From Marisa cornuarietis (taxonomy: Eukaryota > Mollusca > Gastropoda > Architaenioglossa > Ampullariidae), in NCBI GenBank assembly GCA_004794655.1, contig SMMW01000001.1, positions 4,709,001 to 4,773,000 on the forward strand: 64,000 nt of DNA, in the 5' to 3' direction. Shown piece after piece: positions 22,172 through 33,854 of the stretch; within the stretch, counting starts at the first letter, position 1; each line of letters begins with the position of its first letter. A model generated the notes under the pieces. It was not told where the DNA came from and ran no database searches. It saw only the letters and a program-made list of their open reading frames with translations. The position numbers were made by a program, and so were the translations under genes.

Positions 22172-22444
22172 TTGTTTAGTTGCCTGTTGATTTTTATTTA
22201 TTCCTCTGTTTATACCAAATCTCTCATCGCCGTTAATCCTCTGGCTGACGGCATCACAGTTTCTTCATTCTTACAAGTCGTCCCTAGAAAAGAATTTACA
22301 TCAGTGCCAAACATTGTGTTTCAACATTGTGCTGCAATTTCTGCTCTGAGATCACCTGGATCTTCTCCTGACGATTTGATCGACGTGTTTGAGTATTGCT
22401 CTATTTTGATCGAGTCCAATGACTATAGATCTGTCTCATCTTGA
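22172..22444 (+). other. Small open frame kept in both spacer copies
   Basis: A 90-codon frame ending SNDYRSVSS is also open at 57191-57448 (85 codons) despite about a dozen base differences. No domain was recognised. Most of the differences seen by eye change the amino acid, so there is no sign of purifying selection. It lies just before a CR1/L2-style 3' end and may be part of that element. Confidence 0.25.
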
Positions 22445-22586
22445 TATATGAATGTCATTCGGCAGAAGAACGAGCTGGCATTTACATTAACTTCGCAAAG
22501 AGAGCCAGAGGAATTTTGTCTGTCTTGTGTTTTTATGTTTGTAAGAGAGCCTGGCTTTGGCTGGAATACCGCGCTATAAAAGCTCA

Positions 22587-22623
<37 letters not shown>

Positions 22624-22625
22624 AT
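22445..22625 (+). mobile_element. LINE or SINE 3' end with ATT tail
   Basis: The stretch ends in GGAATACCGCGCTATAAAAG followed by an (ATT)n run at about 22588-22620. This is the characteristic 3' end of CR1/L2-type elements. The same end with a shorter tail lies at 57450-57617, so it predates the spacer duplication. Confidence 0.55.
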
Positions 22626-22874
22626 AAGAGAATAGTATAAAGCCATTGCAGTTGCGTCCCTTTGAAGCTTGATGCTACGCGAGGGTTGCTACTAACAACC
22701 GCCACTAAACAAAGTCGTCGCTGGCAGCGTTTATCTTTGGAGTGAATGTTTAGGTGTTTGTGATATGAAATGATTTTCTCCTAAGAAGAGGTTTCTATGT
22801 CTTTTACTCATGGAAATTGCTTAGATAAGGGGAGTTTGGGAGAGTTTAAATACATGTACATATATAGACTACAA

Positions 22875-23335
22875 TAGACTACAAGCTCTTAACTCTCTGC
22901 TATGGTTTCTTCGAAGGTCACTCCCCCAGCTACTTTAATGAAATCTTGTCCGTCAAAACTCCTGCCCGAAACCTTCGCTCCTCGTCAGACTCCCGCATTT
23001 TATCCCTCCCTCTCACAAAGACAGTCACATATGAACAACGGATGTTCTCCCTCAGTGCTTCTCAGCAGTGGAACTCTCTACCACATCACATTCGCCACTC
23101 AGCCTCCAAGACTGCATTCAAACACTCTCTTAAAACATATCTTTTTACAAAGTACTATTCCTGACTTGTACCTCATCTTTATGTTGTTCAGTGTCCCTAT
23201 GTGTACCTCACTGTCTATTGGTTTTTATGTTTCTTTCTATCAAATTGTACTGCGCAGAGAGTGCGATCTATCTTATTCGTGATTCTGCGCATTATAAGTT
23301 CGCATTATTATTATTATTATTATTATTATTAAAGA
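22875..23335 (+). mobile_element. CR1/L2-like LINE, 3' part only
   Basis: A plus-strand frame carries RNLRSSSDSRILSLPLTK, then FSLSASQQWNSLPHHIRH and FKHSLKTYLFTKYYS before a stop. These are the signature C-terminal motifs of CR1/L2-type LINE reverse transcriptases. A 3' UTR with GCGCATTATAAG and an (ATT)n tail to about 23332 follows. The insert is missing from spacer copy 2, where flanking DNA is continuous near 57845-57865. It is strongly 5'-truncated and younger than the spacer duplication, or lost from the other copy. Confidence 0.8.
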
Positions 23336-23520
23336 GCATAACTTGTATAAGTTCCAACAGCAAATCCGTAAGCATAAACTTGTATATATTTAAAATCAGT
23401 AAAATTCTTATTTATGAATATGAGAAGAGAAGTTAAAAACAGGCTTATACACGAACACGACACAAACGTGCTCATTATCAGAAGACTTACTCACATGTTG
23501 AGACATATGTTATAGATTTT

Positions 23521-23772
23521 AGTTTACATATTTGACATACAAGCATCCAAGAATAAATTCTCATATAATTCAACAATTGGGGAACGTAACAAGTCCTCAC
23601 CAGACATGGTTTGTGTAACAAGTCCTAGCCCGACTTGGTTTGTGTAGCAAGTCCTGACCAGACTCGAGAGTAAAATCTGTCATGTGAACCTGTTGAGGTG
23701 AGTGTATGTCTATGCCATTTTCTGTCTTTAAATGGTAGAGTTTGATAGAGTGATTATATATTTTTTGCATGA
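23521..23772. other. No gene recognised
   Basis: Short unique stretch between the spacer block and LINE 2. It contains tandem echoes of CAAGTCCT near 23589, 23620 and 23648, each followed by a GAC or CGAC motif, suggesting a short local repeat of about 30 bp. Confidence 0.4.
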
Positions 23773-23779
23773 GATAAAT

Positions 23780-26700
23780 CAATCAATCAATCAATCCTCT
23801 TCGTGCTATTTGCACATAAGGCCTCAACCAGAGCCCGCCACTGATGTCGATCGGCTGAAACCCGCTCCAGGCGACCCCATGTCCAGCCCTTTCCTTTCAT
23901 CTCCCTTTCCACTGTTCTTCTCCAGGTTTCCTTTGGACGGCCGCGTTTTCTTCGGCCGTCTGGAGTCCATCGTAGGGCGATTCTGGAGAGGTCTGCTGTC
24001 TCCTGGCGGAGCACATGTCCAATTCATCGCCAACGCCTTCGTTGAACCTGCGTGATGATGGACTCGGTTTCAGTTCTTCGGTGGAGTTCTTCATTGGTAA
24101 TGGTGTTTGACCAAAAGATGTTAAGTATGCGCCTGAGGCATCTGTTTTGGAAGACGTCAACCTGTTACCGATGTTTTTGGTCATCTTCCATGTTTCTGAT
24201 CCATAAAGGAGGGTGCTGAGCACATTTGACTTGAAAATTCTCAGCTTGGTCTTCTGGCTGATGTTTTTTGCCTTCCATGTGCTCCTGAGTGAGGCGAAGG
24301 CTTGGCTGGCTTTCGCCAGTCGCGCTCAAATCTCCACCTCCACATCCCCGGTGTTGGACATCTTCGACCCACGATAGGTAAAACTGTCAACTTCCTCAAT
24401 CTCTTCTCCATTTAGTTTGATGTTTTCTTGGACTCTGGCGTTCACTCTCATACTTTTTGTTTTCTTTGCGCTGACCTTCAAGCCAAGGTTTCCAGCTGTT
24501 TCTGAGAAGGCATTTGTTTTCTCCTGCATGTCTTGGTGGCGGTGAGACAACAGGGCAATGTCATCAGCAACGTCCAAGTCTTCCAGCATTGTTGTTGCTG
24601 TCATAGTCATGGTCCATTTGATCCCTCTCCTCTCTCTATCGGTGGAATTCTTCATGATCCAGTCCATGGCCAGGATGAAGAGAAACGGCGACAGAATGCA
24701 GCCCTGCTTCACCCCAGTGCTGACATTGAAAGGGGCTGTGAGCTCCGTGTCACAGACCACCTGAGATCTGAAATCGCTGTACAGCATTCCAACGACCTGG
24801 ACAAGTTTCGCAGGGACTCCATAATGCCTCAGGATCTTCTATAAGGAATCACGGTGGATGCTGTCAAAAGACTTCTCCAGGTCGATGAAGTTGATGTACA
24901 GCGGTGCGTTCCACACATTGTTCTGCTCCAGAATCTGATGCAAAGTGACAATGAGTTCAGAGCAGGATCGCCCAGTGCGAAATCCTGCTTGCTGAGGCCG
25001 GAGGTCTTTCTCAACGGTTGCCGTCAGTCTTAACAAAACAATCTTTCTGAAGACCTTGCTGGTGATGGAAAGAAGTGTTATACCCCTCTAGTTATTACAG
25101 TCTCCAAGATCTCCTTTCTTGGGTAACTTGAAGATGAGCCCTGTCTTCCACCCATCGGGGATCTGTCCTGATTCCCAAACTTGCCTGAAGATTTCAGTCA
25201 ACATGGGAGCTGTCACATTCACATCTGCTTTCAACATCTCTGCTGTTATTCCATCTGCCCCTGGTGCTTTGCCGCTTTTCATTGCCTTGATTGCTGCTGT
25301 CACTTCTTCCAGGCTTGGCGGGTCTGTGCAGATGTCAAGGTTTGTATCTGCTGGCTGGATGTCTGCAAGCTGAGGGGGGTCTGGCCTGTTCAGAACCGAC
25401 TCAAAATGTTCCCTCCAGCGCTGTAGTTTTTCTGCCTCTCCCTGGACAACATTTCCATTCATGTCTTTCACTGGTACCTCATTGTTTTTGAACCTGTTGT
25501 TTAGCTGTTTATTTATTTTATACAGTGTCTTCAGGTCATTTTTTCGTGCTGCTTCTGCTTCATCTGCCAGTATCTCTATGTAGTTCCTTTTGTCGGTTTT
25601 GATCATCCTCTTTACCTCTTTGTTTATTTCTGTAAATCTTTGTCTGTGTTTTTCCTTCAGACGTTCAGATCTGGTGTTGTTGATTTTCTGCTTGGTTGAC
25701 TTTCTCTCTTCTATCCTTTTCCATGTCTCTTTTCTGATCCACTGTTCTTTCTTTTTTCGTTGGAAGCCCAGTATTTTCTCTCCTGTTTCCTGTAAGACTC
25801 GATTGAAGTCCTCTAAGTTCATCTCCTGTTGGTCCCCTAGTGCATGGAACCTGTTCTTAACTTCCACTACAAAGGCCCGTTTGGTGGCTGGATCTATCAG
25901 TCTGCCGGAGTACACTCTCTGCTGACATGCCTGTTTTTTCTCTCGCGATCGATGTAGCTTCAGTGAAACTGCGGCTATCACAAGAGTGTGGTCACTGGCA
26001 ACGTTTGCTCCTCTGTAGGCTCTGACATCTTGAAGTGAGCTCCTCCATCTTCGGTTGATGATGACATGGTCTATCTGGTTCTTTGTGATCCCGTCTGGTG
26101 ATGTCCACGTTGCCTTGTGGATGTCTTTGTGTTGGAAGAGTGTGCCTCCAATCAGTAGACTGTTTTCTTCACAAACGTCTGCCAGTCTCTCTCCGTTGTC
26201 ATTGATGGTTCCAATTTCATGCTTGCCCATGATATGCTCCCTGCAGGTATTGTCACTTCCCACCTTGGCATTGAGATCACCGGTGATGAGCAACATATCA
26301 TGGGCTCGGACGCTCTCCGCGGCTGCCTGGAGCCGATCGTAAAAATCATCCTTGTCTTCTGCCTCGGAGTCTTCTGTTGGTGCATAACAAACTAGCACTG
26401 TCAGCTTGGTGTACTTTGAATGAAATCTTGCTCTCAGAAGCCTGGGTCCATAAGGCTTCCATTCCACCAGTATCTTTTCGGTTTACTATTGAGGAGTAGT
26501 GCTACTCCTTCAGAGTGTTGATCATCTGATCTTCCTGAGAACAGGATAGTATGTCCTGATGCTAGTCTCCTTTTCCCCGTGCCGGTCCATCTGACCTCGC
26601 TGACTCCCAGGATGTCCAAGTTGTAACTGTCAAACTCCTTGACTAGTCGGGGCAACCTGATACAAGGTCTGGACGTTCCAGCACCCCACCCTCAACTTCT

Positions 26701-27002
26701 GCTTTGGCTTAAGTAAATCCACCATCGGGGCGCCAGCTCCCTCTCGGGTTTGACTGTCGTCCGTCATAAGTCCAGTTGCCTGGTGTGTTTCATTACCTTC
26801 GCCATCCGTAATGAGTACTCTGGTTTTGGTTTCTGTAACGGGTATTTTTTTACATGGTGGGGTTTTTAGCCCTACCACAACCTAATTTACCTCTAGGTGA
26901 GGTGTCCACCTTAGTCGCCTCTTACGACATGCCTGGCTGTACAACAGGGACCTTATTCTTACAATGCTCGCTAAGCAAGCATACCCCGGGGTCCCACGGG
27001 GG
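23780..27002 (-). mobile_element. Full-span, decayed LINE (RTE-like), element 2
   Basis: Minus-strand LINE. The 3' end is an (AATC)n tail at 23780-23796; the 5' end is a GC-rich leader starting with a run of C near 27002. Flanking GATAAAT at 23773-23779 and 27003-27009 is a plausible 7-bp target duplication. It is related to element 3, sharing NQIDHVIIN, the SGKAPGADG style linker and a GRPKETWRR tail, and is distinct from element 1. Confidence 0.85.
23787..26878 (-). pseudogene. LINE 2 endonuclease-reverse transcriptase polyprotein, broken
   Basis: From 26878 down, the N-terminus has RVGCWNVQTLYQ, and LGVSEVRWTG follows in a shifted frame near 26.6 kb. The 25088-26467 frame holds GDLNAKVG, WTSPDGITKNQIDHV and ASDHTLV of the endonuclease, then the linker and first RT block. 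Later pieces carry AGFRTGRSC (near 25.0 kb), TGVKQGCILSP with VADDIALL in place of YADD (24.3-24.8 kb), and the C-terminal GRPKETWRR and DRHQWRALVEAL. Most pieces share one frame, with stops near 25.09, 24.83 and 24.33 kb, and frameshifts near 26.6 and 24.1 kb. The product cannot be made whole. Confidence 0.88.
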
Positions 27003-27009
27003 GATAAAT

Positions 27010-27464
27010 AGATGAAGGTATGTTATTATTGTGGGGGGGGAATGTTTAGACATTGATAGATCGTGGGTTAAAGATGGTTATTTTCTGTCTAGGTTTTTTT
27101 ATTTCTTTTTATTCGTTCATCTGGATATCAACTGCGTTTCCGTCTGCAGTCAAGATTGGGAAGTACCTGAATTCGAAAAGGACAGCGCCAGGACCAGAGA
27201 CGGTGGTGTATGCTTTGTGTTGTGATTTCCTTTGAAGAGACTGGTTTTGGGAGGACTGCGTCTTCAGGAGAGAAGAAACATTGGATTTGATGGAACTATA
27301 AATGAACATATTGAACTCCTGACTGTGTTTGAGTGTTTACTTTGAATTTAGATTTTTGTTTAGTTAATTATTTCTTTTTCTTTCCAATAATATTTATCTT
27401 TCAATTTGACTGTTGTTATGCTAGGATCTCGTCTGAAAGTCACTGTAGAGTGCACGTGACACTA
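27010..27464. other. No gene recognised
   Basis: T-rich DNA between LINE 2 and the next duplicated block. Short frames here lack any support. Confidence 0.55.
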
Positions 27465-29023
27465 TTTCAAAACAATTTCAAATTAATTTAGAGGCCTACA
27501 AATCATGTAACTTTAACATTTTTCGATTTCATTTCATTCCTTTCTCTGAAAAAGACACAGAACTACCTTTTAGAGAAAAATAAAGGTGAAAATTGATAAA
27601 CAGGTTAATCCCACTCCCTTTTAGATCACATTCACTAAATGGACAAGAGTGGTCATTGCTCAAAAGCTGTCCCAAAAGAAGTTGAATCAACTGAGATTTA
27701 ACTTTCTTTCCAGGCAGTAACTGGTCAGTATTCTTGCAATAGGCCCTCTCAAAAATCTTAACTGTCTACTCAGTATTTTCAGACCAACTGTTTGTTTATA
27801 AGAAACGTTTCTGATTCTGTGAGAGACCCTGCAATACATTTTTGATCACAAATATTTCCCATTAACATTTTCTACAAGAAATACTGAAGTATAGTGCAAG
27901 ATATGTTCTTCTGCAATGTTTAAACCTTTGTTTTTGTGGATGTTTGTAAAGGTCTTTGCGCAATAGCTAACTAAATCTGACTCTCACGCAGCACCTCCAT
28001 TACAACACACATACTCGCATCCGCACAATCAATACAACTCGGTCTATAAGTTTAAAATAATAAAATATAATTAAACAAAGGAAAAAGCATGTAAAGTAAA
28101 TCATATAAGCATAAACAACAGTTCTCTCTGCACAGCGGTTACCTAATAATGCTTGGATGTGGTCTTAGCTTTCTGGCTGAGTTCATATATACTCCGACAT
28201 TCACGGTGTTCGCACCAGCTTGGCAATTCTTCGCTATACACATTCAGAGTCCATGTAGATATATACATACTCCAACGTTCACGCATATACACATAATCCA
28301 ATAGTCACTCAATGTGGCGAATCACACTACACCAATTTGAACTACCAACACAAACGGCATATCTTCACCACAGACAATTTTACGTCTCCGCGAGACGGAC
28401 CTCCTCTCGTCAGCGGGCAGTTTGGAAGAGTCAGGATTTTTCTCACGCAGAGGCCAAGATGGTTCTCCTCCGCGTGGCGTGTCTCCAGTCCCCCCTTTGA
28501 AGTTAACCGATTCAGGGAAACTTGCAGACACTAAACTTTTTCCCCACAACCGTCCTGCTTCAAGTCGGCAGGCCGGGTGTTACAGGTCAAGATTTATCTC
28601 CACCCGCCTTGACCATCATTTCAGGCTATTAACGGTGTATCCTCATCAAAGTTATTGGAACTTTGGAATTTACTCCTTCTCTAATGTCCTTGTCATTTAA
28701 ACAATGTCGCAATCATAGTCATTCTCATCAATATTATCATGTCCTGTTGTTTGTCATTAGTCAAAGTAAATAAAAAGCAATGATTGTCCTCCTGGTAATT
28801 TCTTCCATGACTGTGAAGAAACAGGGTCTCAAGCATAAGCTTACAGAAGAATAATCTAAACTGCTCTAAAGTGGGATTTTGTAGATCCTCCCACTTTTCC
28901 CAAATGCAAGAATACATTTTCTCAACAGTCTTGATAGTCTTTCTGTAAGAAAGAATGAAACACTATGACTTGCATGAAGCTCATCAAATAGCTCAAGAAG
29001 AGCTTGCACAGTAGTCTTCCAAA
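27465..29023. repeat. Duplicated block Y, copy 1 (possible LTR remnant inside)
   Basis: Collinear with 58245-59803. No host gene is recognised. A stretch at about 27945-28584, read on the minus strand, begins TGTAACACCCGG, contains TATATATG, and ends near CCTTTACA, which would suit an LTR. No matching target duplication was seen. Short frames on both strands near 28320-28550 remain open in both copies, but neither has a recognisable domain. Confidence 0.6.
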
Positions 29024-29294
29024 ATTTAGACTCAATTTAAAATTACACACGACCCGCCATTATATCGGTGCAAATACTGATGGAAGACCATATTTCCTTA
29101 CATTTCAGACAAAGTACTTCAGTCAGTAGCTCCCTTTTGTTTGCTCACCACACTTCTATAATTTCTACTCCGCCTAAAGTCACATGACTCAAAGTCTCAC
29201 ACATATAACACCAAATCACAAATAAAAGACCTACATATTATATCGTCTTCGTCGACTACTCAATACAAAATTCTGATATAATTCGTTGTAAACA

Positions 29295-30592
29295 TGTCGC
29301 GTACTCTTCGCGTACATGCGCACTCTTACAAAAGAACAACACGAGATCGCTTCAGTTTAGGACGTCCCTTCCCGGACACATACTTATTCACACAACGAAC
29401 AGCAAGCAATTTAATTAAATACACAAAAACACTGCCCCTGGGCAGTCAGACAATTCAGGACTCAGAGGAAATATTCAACTACAAATAGAGTAAAGACGTG
29501 ACACTTAACGAAGTTACTAAACGAAGCCTTCAAAAATCGTAAATAATTATTAGACCGCTCACAGGCAGGTCTTCTAGGCTCTACACACTGCACAACAGGC
29601 AGATCTTTAGCAGTTTCTAAACTGCACACATCCAAATACACACTGGTAATAGACCGCATACACGCAAGTCTTCAAAAGTTACTTTCAAATGTCTACACTT
29701 ACATCCACTATTATTAACTGACTGCACGCAAGCAAGCCTTCAATATACCAGACTGCACCCAGGCAAGTCTTCAGCAGTCTCAAAACTGCATATACCTTTA
29801 TATGTACTGAGGTTACTCAAGTGTCTTATTCAACTATCCTGTATCAACACCTGGTAGACGAAGGTGGAGGATACCAACTAGGGTACGTAACACCCTTTAA
29901 CTGGCCCAATGCCAAAAGAAAGTCCTACTTTCTGTCTGTACTTCTAGGTACGTACGCCGCGTCTCATGGAAGTCCTTCGTTCCCCGATAGCTCACAACTA
30001 GGGTACATAACACCCTTTAACTGGCCCAATGCCAAAAGAAAGTCTTACTTTCTGTACTTGTATGTACGTCTGTACTTGTACTTCTACGCCGCGTCTCATG
30101 GAAGTCCGGCGTTCCCCGATAGCTCACACGTCTGCCCTGCGTTAGAGGTCCCCGGGACGTAACGGTCGGTGCCCTTGGACGTGGCTACCTTCGGCTTACT
30201 GCTCGGGTACACGGATACCGCGACGACCCTCCCCTCAGTCGGGGGGTTGTCTTCGTTGTAACCGGTGGCAGCCCACTGGCCGCTCAGGGTCGGGATTATA
30301 TACACACACCTCTGTCGTAAACAGACCAGGTGTGTGCACTGTATGACCCGTGCGTGAAGTTCGAATTTTTCGCGGCTCACGCTTTTCCACGGAATACATG
30401 CCACAGCAGTAGTTTTCTGACTGTGGTTTGGGGATCAACATACCCACACCTGTTACCCAGGACCAGGTGTGAGCACTGCCTATTCGTGAAGTCTGCTAAA
30501 TTCGCAGTCCAAGCTTTGTAAGGGACACATTAGACACGTCAACAACATGCTATGTCCTACCCCCATCCCCGCTCTACCTCCTATCCGCTACA
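29295..30592. mobile_element. Solo LTR, 1298 bp
   Basis: The insert starts TGTCGCG and ends CGCTACA, giving TG...CA ends, and is flanked by AAACA at 29290-29294 and 30593-30597. Unit 4 lacks it: 59965-59985 reads straight through with one AAACA. It has no coding frame of note. Inside are degenerate repeats around a GCAAG-CTTCA motif (29540-29800) and a 120-bp tandem duplication. It is presumably the product of recombination between two LTRs, now much younger than unit duplication. Orientation is unresolved; a TTATATAC motif lies near 30296. Confidence 0.85.
29875..30126. repeat. Tandem duplication inside the solo LTR
   Basis: Two copies, 29875-29994 and 29995-30126, each begin CAACTAGGGTAC and end CCCCGATAGCTCA. 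The second is longer by about 12 bases through an expanded TGTACTTG stretch. Confidence 0.9.
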
Positions 30593-31947
30593 AAACAAAA
30601 AAGCAATAAAGCAAAAAACAAAAATAAAGTAAGTAATCACTATTATCAGATATCTCAAAGGCAGTTCAGTAACGGCACACAACTCCACGATTACTTCAGC
30701 CAAAACCTCTTCTATGAAAATGACCGTATCCGAGCTTAGAAAGTACATTCCGTCTATAAGTAAATTGTGTCGAAAGGGGCCTCTGATGGGAACAACGAAC
30801 ATTCAATATAGCGTAAACGTCTCAAGATTTAAGTATCTTCCGACTAACTTTATGTTACGACTGACATTATTTTTTATATCCGTAAGACTTGCCCAACTGG
30901 GTTGTGAGAAATACACAAATTTAACGTTTGTGCGACCTGTAATGTGGCAATGGACGGTAGTAGTAATTTCTTAATTGCTTTATTCAAAGTGTGCGTAACT
31001 GTTGTCCGTATTAAAAAAATTTCCGGGTCTTTGTCTTGTCTCCAAAAGAGCGGGAATCTAGTTGTGGACATTTCCATTGATTAGACTTTGCATTGCGTTT
31101 GAAAGGCGAATGACTGCTTTGTCAACTGTTTTTGAGATGACCCAGGTTTTCAAAAGGCTGACTGAGATGATCTGTGCCTAAAATTCTTTGTTTGCTGATT
31201 TTGCGCACAGCAAGAATGTAAACAAATAATTGTGTTACCTGACAAAAATCTACATAAAGCCACTTCGAAGGTTGTAAGAGAACACAAGTTAAATATGCAA
31301 TAATCGTAAAATGGTTAACAAATAAGGATTTTGTCCAATTTTAGGGTAAAGTCTGGCCTAAATACTCTTGAGGGTATCTTTGTCTTAGTTATGTCTTGCT
31401 GACAGGACTCAGTCATATCAGATGGCCAATAGCGGCACCAGTCTTTAGCGAAAGTATTTGTTTAAAAAAATACTATAAGTACTTTAATCTTGTGTTAGTT
31501 GTTTACCACAGTGCATTAACATAATTTATTTTTTAAATCAACTTTTAATTAAACCATCTTTTTGTATACTTATTTTATAACTTTATTATCACAATTTATG
31601 TATTCTGTTTTATTATTATTATTACTATTAAAACAAAAGCGCACTGACACTCAAGTAAACGTTTATACATCAAAGCCTAAAAATTTAATTATGTGAGTGC
31701 AAGTGCTATACAAGCCGAGAACTGTCTTGAACGGCCATCTGCTATGAAGATATGAAACATGAGAATAAACGACAAACCTTTTACTTAATGATGACAAGAC
31801 CGAATGCTTTGTAGCTGAGTCTCTACAAAATATTGTTTAGATTCCAACTTGATATTATAAACATTTCTATTTTTTACTGGGCGTCAACAATACTCACATG
31901 CTGCTGTCATATCATCATTACCTCTAACACATTAGCTAGATCCTAAA

Positions 31948-32659
31948 CTCAATCCCAGACACTTAATTCCCTAGACGTTTGATCCCTAAGCACTTAATCC
32001 CCACACAATCCTAAAAATGAAATGTCAGCTATAAAAATTACGAAGTCAGTGAAAAATTTAATTAAAATTCAAATAATTATTTTCATATGAACATCGCAAT
32101 AAGTTTGACAATTAAAATAAGACTTAACTTCAACGCCATTTCAACATCTATAACATTAGTTAAAGTCCATGTGAGCTATTAAATTCAATGTTCTTCAGCA
32201 ATATGATATGAAAATTGCTTTTAAGTGTTCGTGAGGTAACTGTTTTTAATCAATACGACAGGTAGGCTAATGGTTGTCAGCAAGCCACCCTAGACCCTAA
32301 TTGGGGCGATTGCTACCTCCAATTAGAGTTACCACGCGACACATTTCTTTTCCGGTTATAATATTTTAAGTTCACAAAATTGCCGCTCAACAAAGAATAA
32401 AAATATTCTTAAAACTCAGGGCTCGGTAGAGGCATTAACCCTTTGATTCCGCAGAGCCAGTTTTGTGGCTTTACCAGCTTACTCTGCAACCAATCAAAAA
32501 GATTGTTTTATCAAAAGGTCTTTTCTCTTGAGTTTGGAGCCATTTTGAGTGTTGTGTCGCGATTTGGGGGCATTTTTGAGGATTAAGTTTCTGGGGATTA
32601 AGTGCCTGGGGATTAAAAGTCTAGGGGATTAAGTGTCGGGGATAAAGTGACCAGTCACC
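31948..32659. mobile_element. Foldback-like non-autonomous element in unit 3
   Basis: The ends form an inverted repeat of about 50 bp. Left arm AATCCCAGACACTTAATTCC at 31951 pairs with GGGATTAAGTGTCGGGGAT-like sequence near 32625-32645. The right arm consists of tandem 15-16 bp subrepeats of GGGGATTAAGTGCCT. Flanking CCTAAA occurs at 31942-31947 and 32660-32665, and unit 2 has the uninterrupted site near 10195. No transposase frame lies inside. Confidence 0.75.
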
Positions 32660-32749
32660 CCTAAAATATCTTCCTACCGGTGCTTTCGATAAACTTGTAA
32701 TTTCATTTAACTACTTTTGCTGCTTCAACTCACTCTACCATCTTTTTTT

Positions 32750-33095
32750 CCAGCGTGTTCAAAAAACAACCGCCCGTCACATTTTTCACAAGAGTAAAAC
32801 TAATGACACCATTGCTCACCACGTGCATTCTGCTGGCTCTCAACTAAACACAGTCCATATCAGGTCAACATAAAGTTACACGTGTCTAAAATGCTCTGCT
32901 CCTACCTTTCTGTCAACTCATTTTATATCTGCACACCGCCTCGCGCGCTCTCTCTTTCTCTCTCTGCTCTTCTGATCCTCTCAGACTTTGCAATCCTCGG
33001 ACTACAACTGTTGCTTCACATTCACCAGAAGCCTACTCTCTTTTTTTCTTCAAAAATGTCTCTTTCCACAGTTTTGTCTTCCTACGTAGTGTGAC
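32750..33095 (+). mobile_element. CR1/L2-like LINE 3' fragment (relic)
   Basis: Unit 3 copy of the relic seen in every unit, with a CAGCGTGTTC start and remnants of the C-terminal RT region. Frames are broken. Confidence 0.6.
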
Positions 33096-33854
33096 GGTGT
33101 GTGTATTATGATGAAGCTACTGTATGTATGGGTGCGTGCGTGCGTTATTGGCACGAGCGGGTGAGGTTTCTGATCACAAGAAAAGACAAAATAAAATTAA
33201 AATTAAATAGAACGCTATTGCTCATCTGTGAACACGCGCAGTGACATCCACACCCTCGCGTGTAAGCTTTGTCCTGCAACTAAAGTCACTAGCAATTTTT
33301 TTTCCACCATCCTCTTTCAAACCTTCTTTAGTTAAATAAATTTGTTGAATTGGTCGTGCGGTCAGGAACTAACTGATGGTGTGAATCGCAACATGTGCAG
33401 CCTAAGGTTTGTCCACGAACATCTTGGACTGTGTTTTACTGAGCTCACAATGAAATTACAAATTTTCTGTTTGGCTTTCTAGACTTTTCAAACGTGCAAC
33501 TGCGCTCGATTTCTTAACATAAATCCGTACGATATTGATCACAAAATTACACCGATGTTCTTTATTCTCATTCCAAAAGATAATTTCAGTCCGTCTTTTT
33601 GGGGAGTCCTGAGAAATGTTTTTCATCCTCACGTCCGGTAAATAAAAAAATGTCATTACACTAGAAAAACTTACTGAGCTGTTAATTATTATTTTTTATA
33701 ACTTACTTCAGCACTCCCCATAAAATATAATACATATCACAAAAGGTAAGAGAAATATAAAAACAATATGACTAAAAATATATGTGCACTCAAAAGTCAT
33801 CAATAGCAAAAACCCTCCGTAATGTGGGAGAAATGCTTAAAATCATCGCACTCG

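Larger units (their letters stand above)
16190..23520. repeat. Spacer block, copy 1
   Basis: Collinear with 54650-58045 apart from two insertions, the LINE at 16841-20196 and a LINE fragment at about 22875-23335. The copies share many small differences but long identical runs, so the duplication is fairly recent. It links unit 2 and unit 3 as its partner links the 54-kb relic to unit 4. Confidence 0.85.

Noticed and set aside
28322..28549. 75-codon frame shared with 59096-59320 as a host gene
   Set aside because: Both strands are open over the same stretch, no domain is seen, and it may lie in an LTR-like region; not enough for a gene call.
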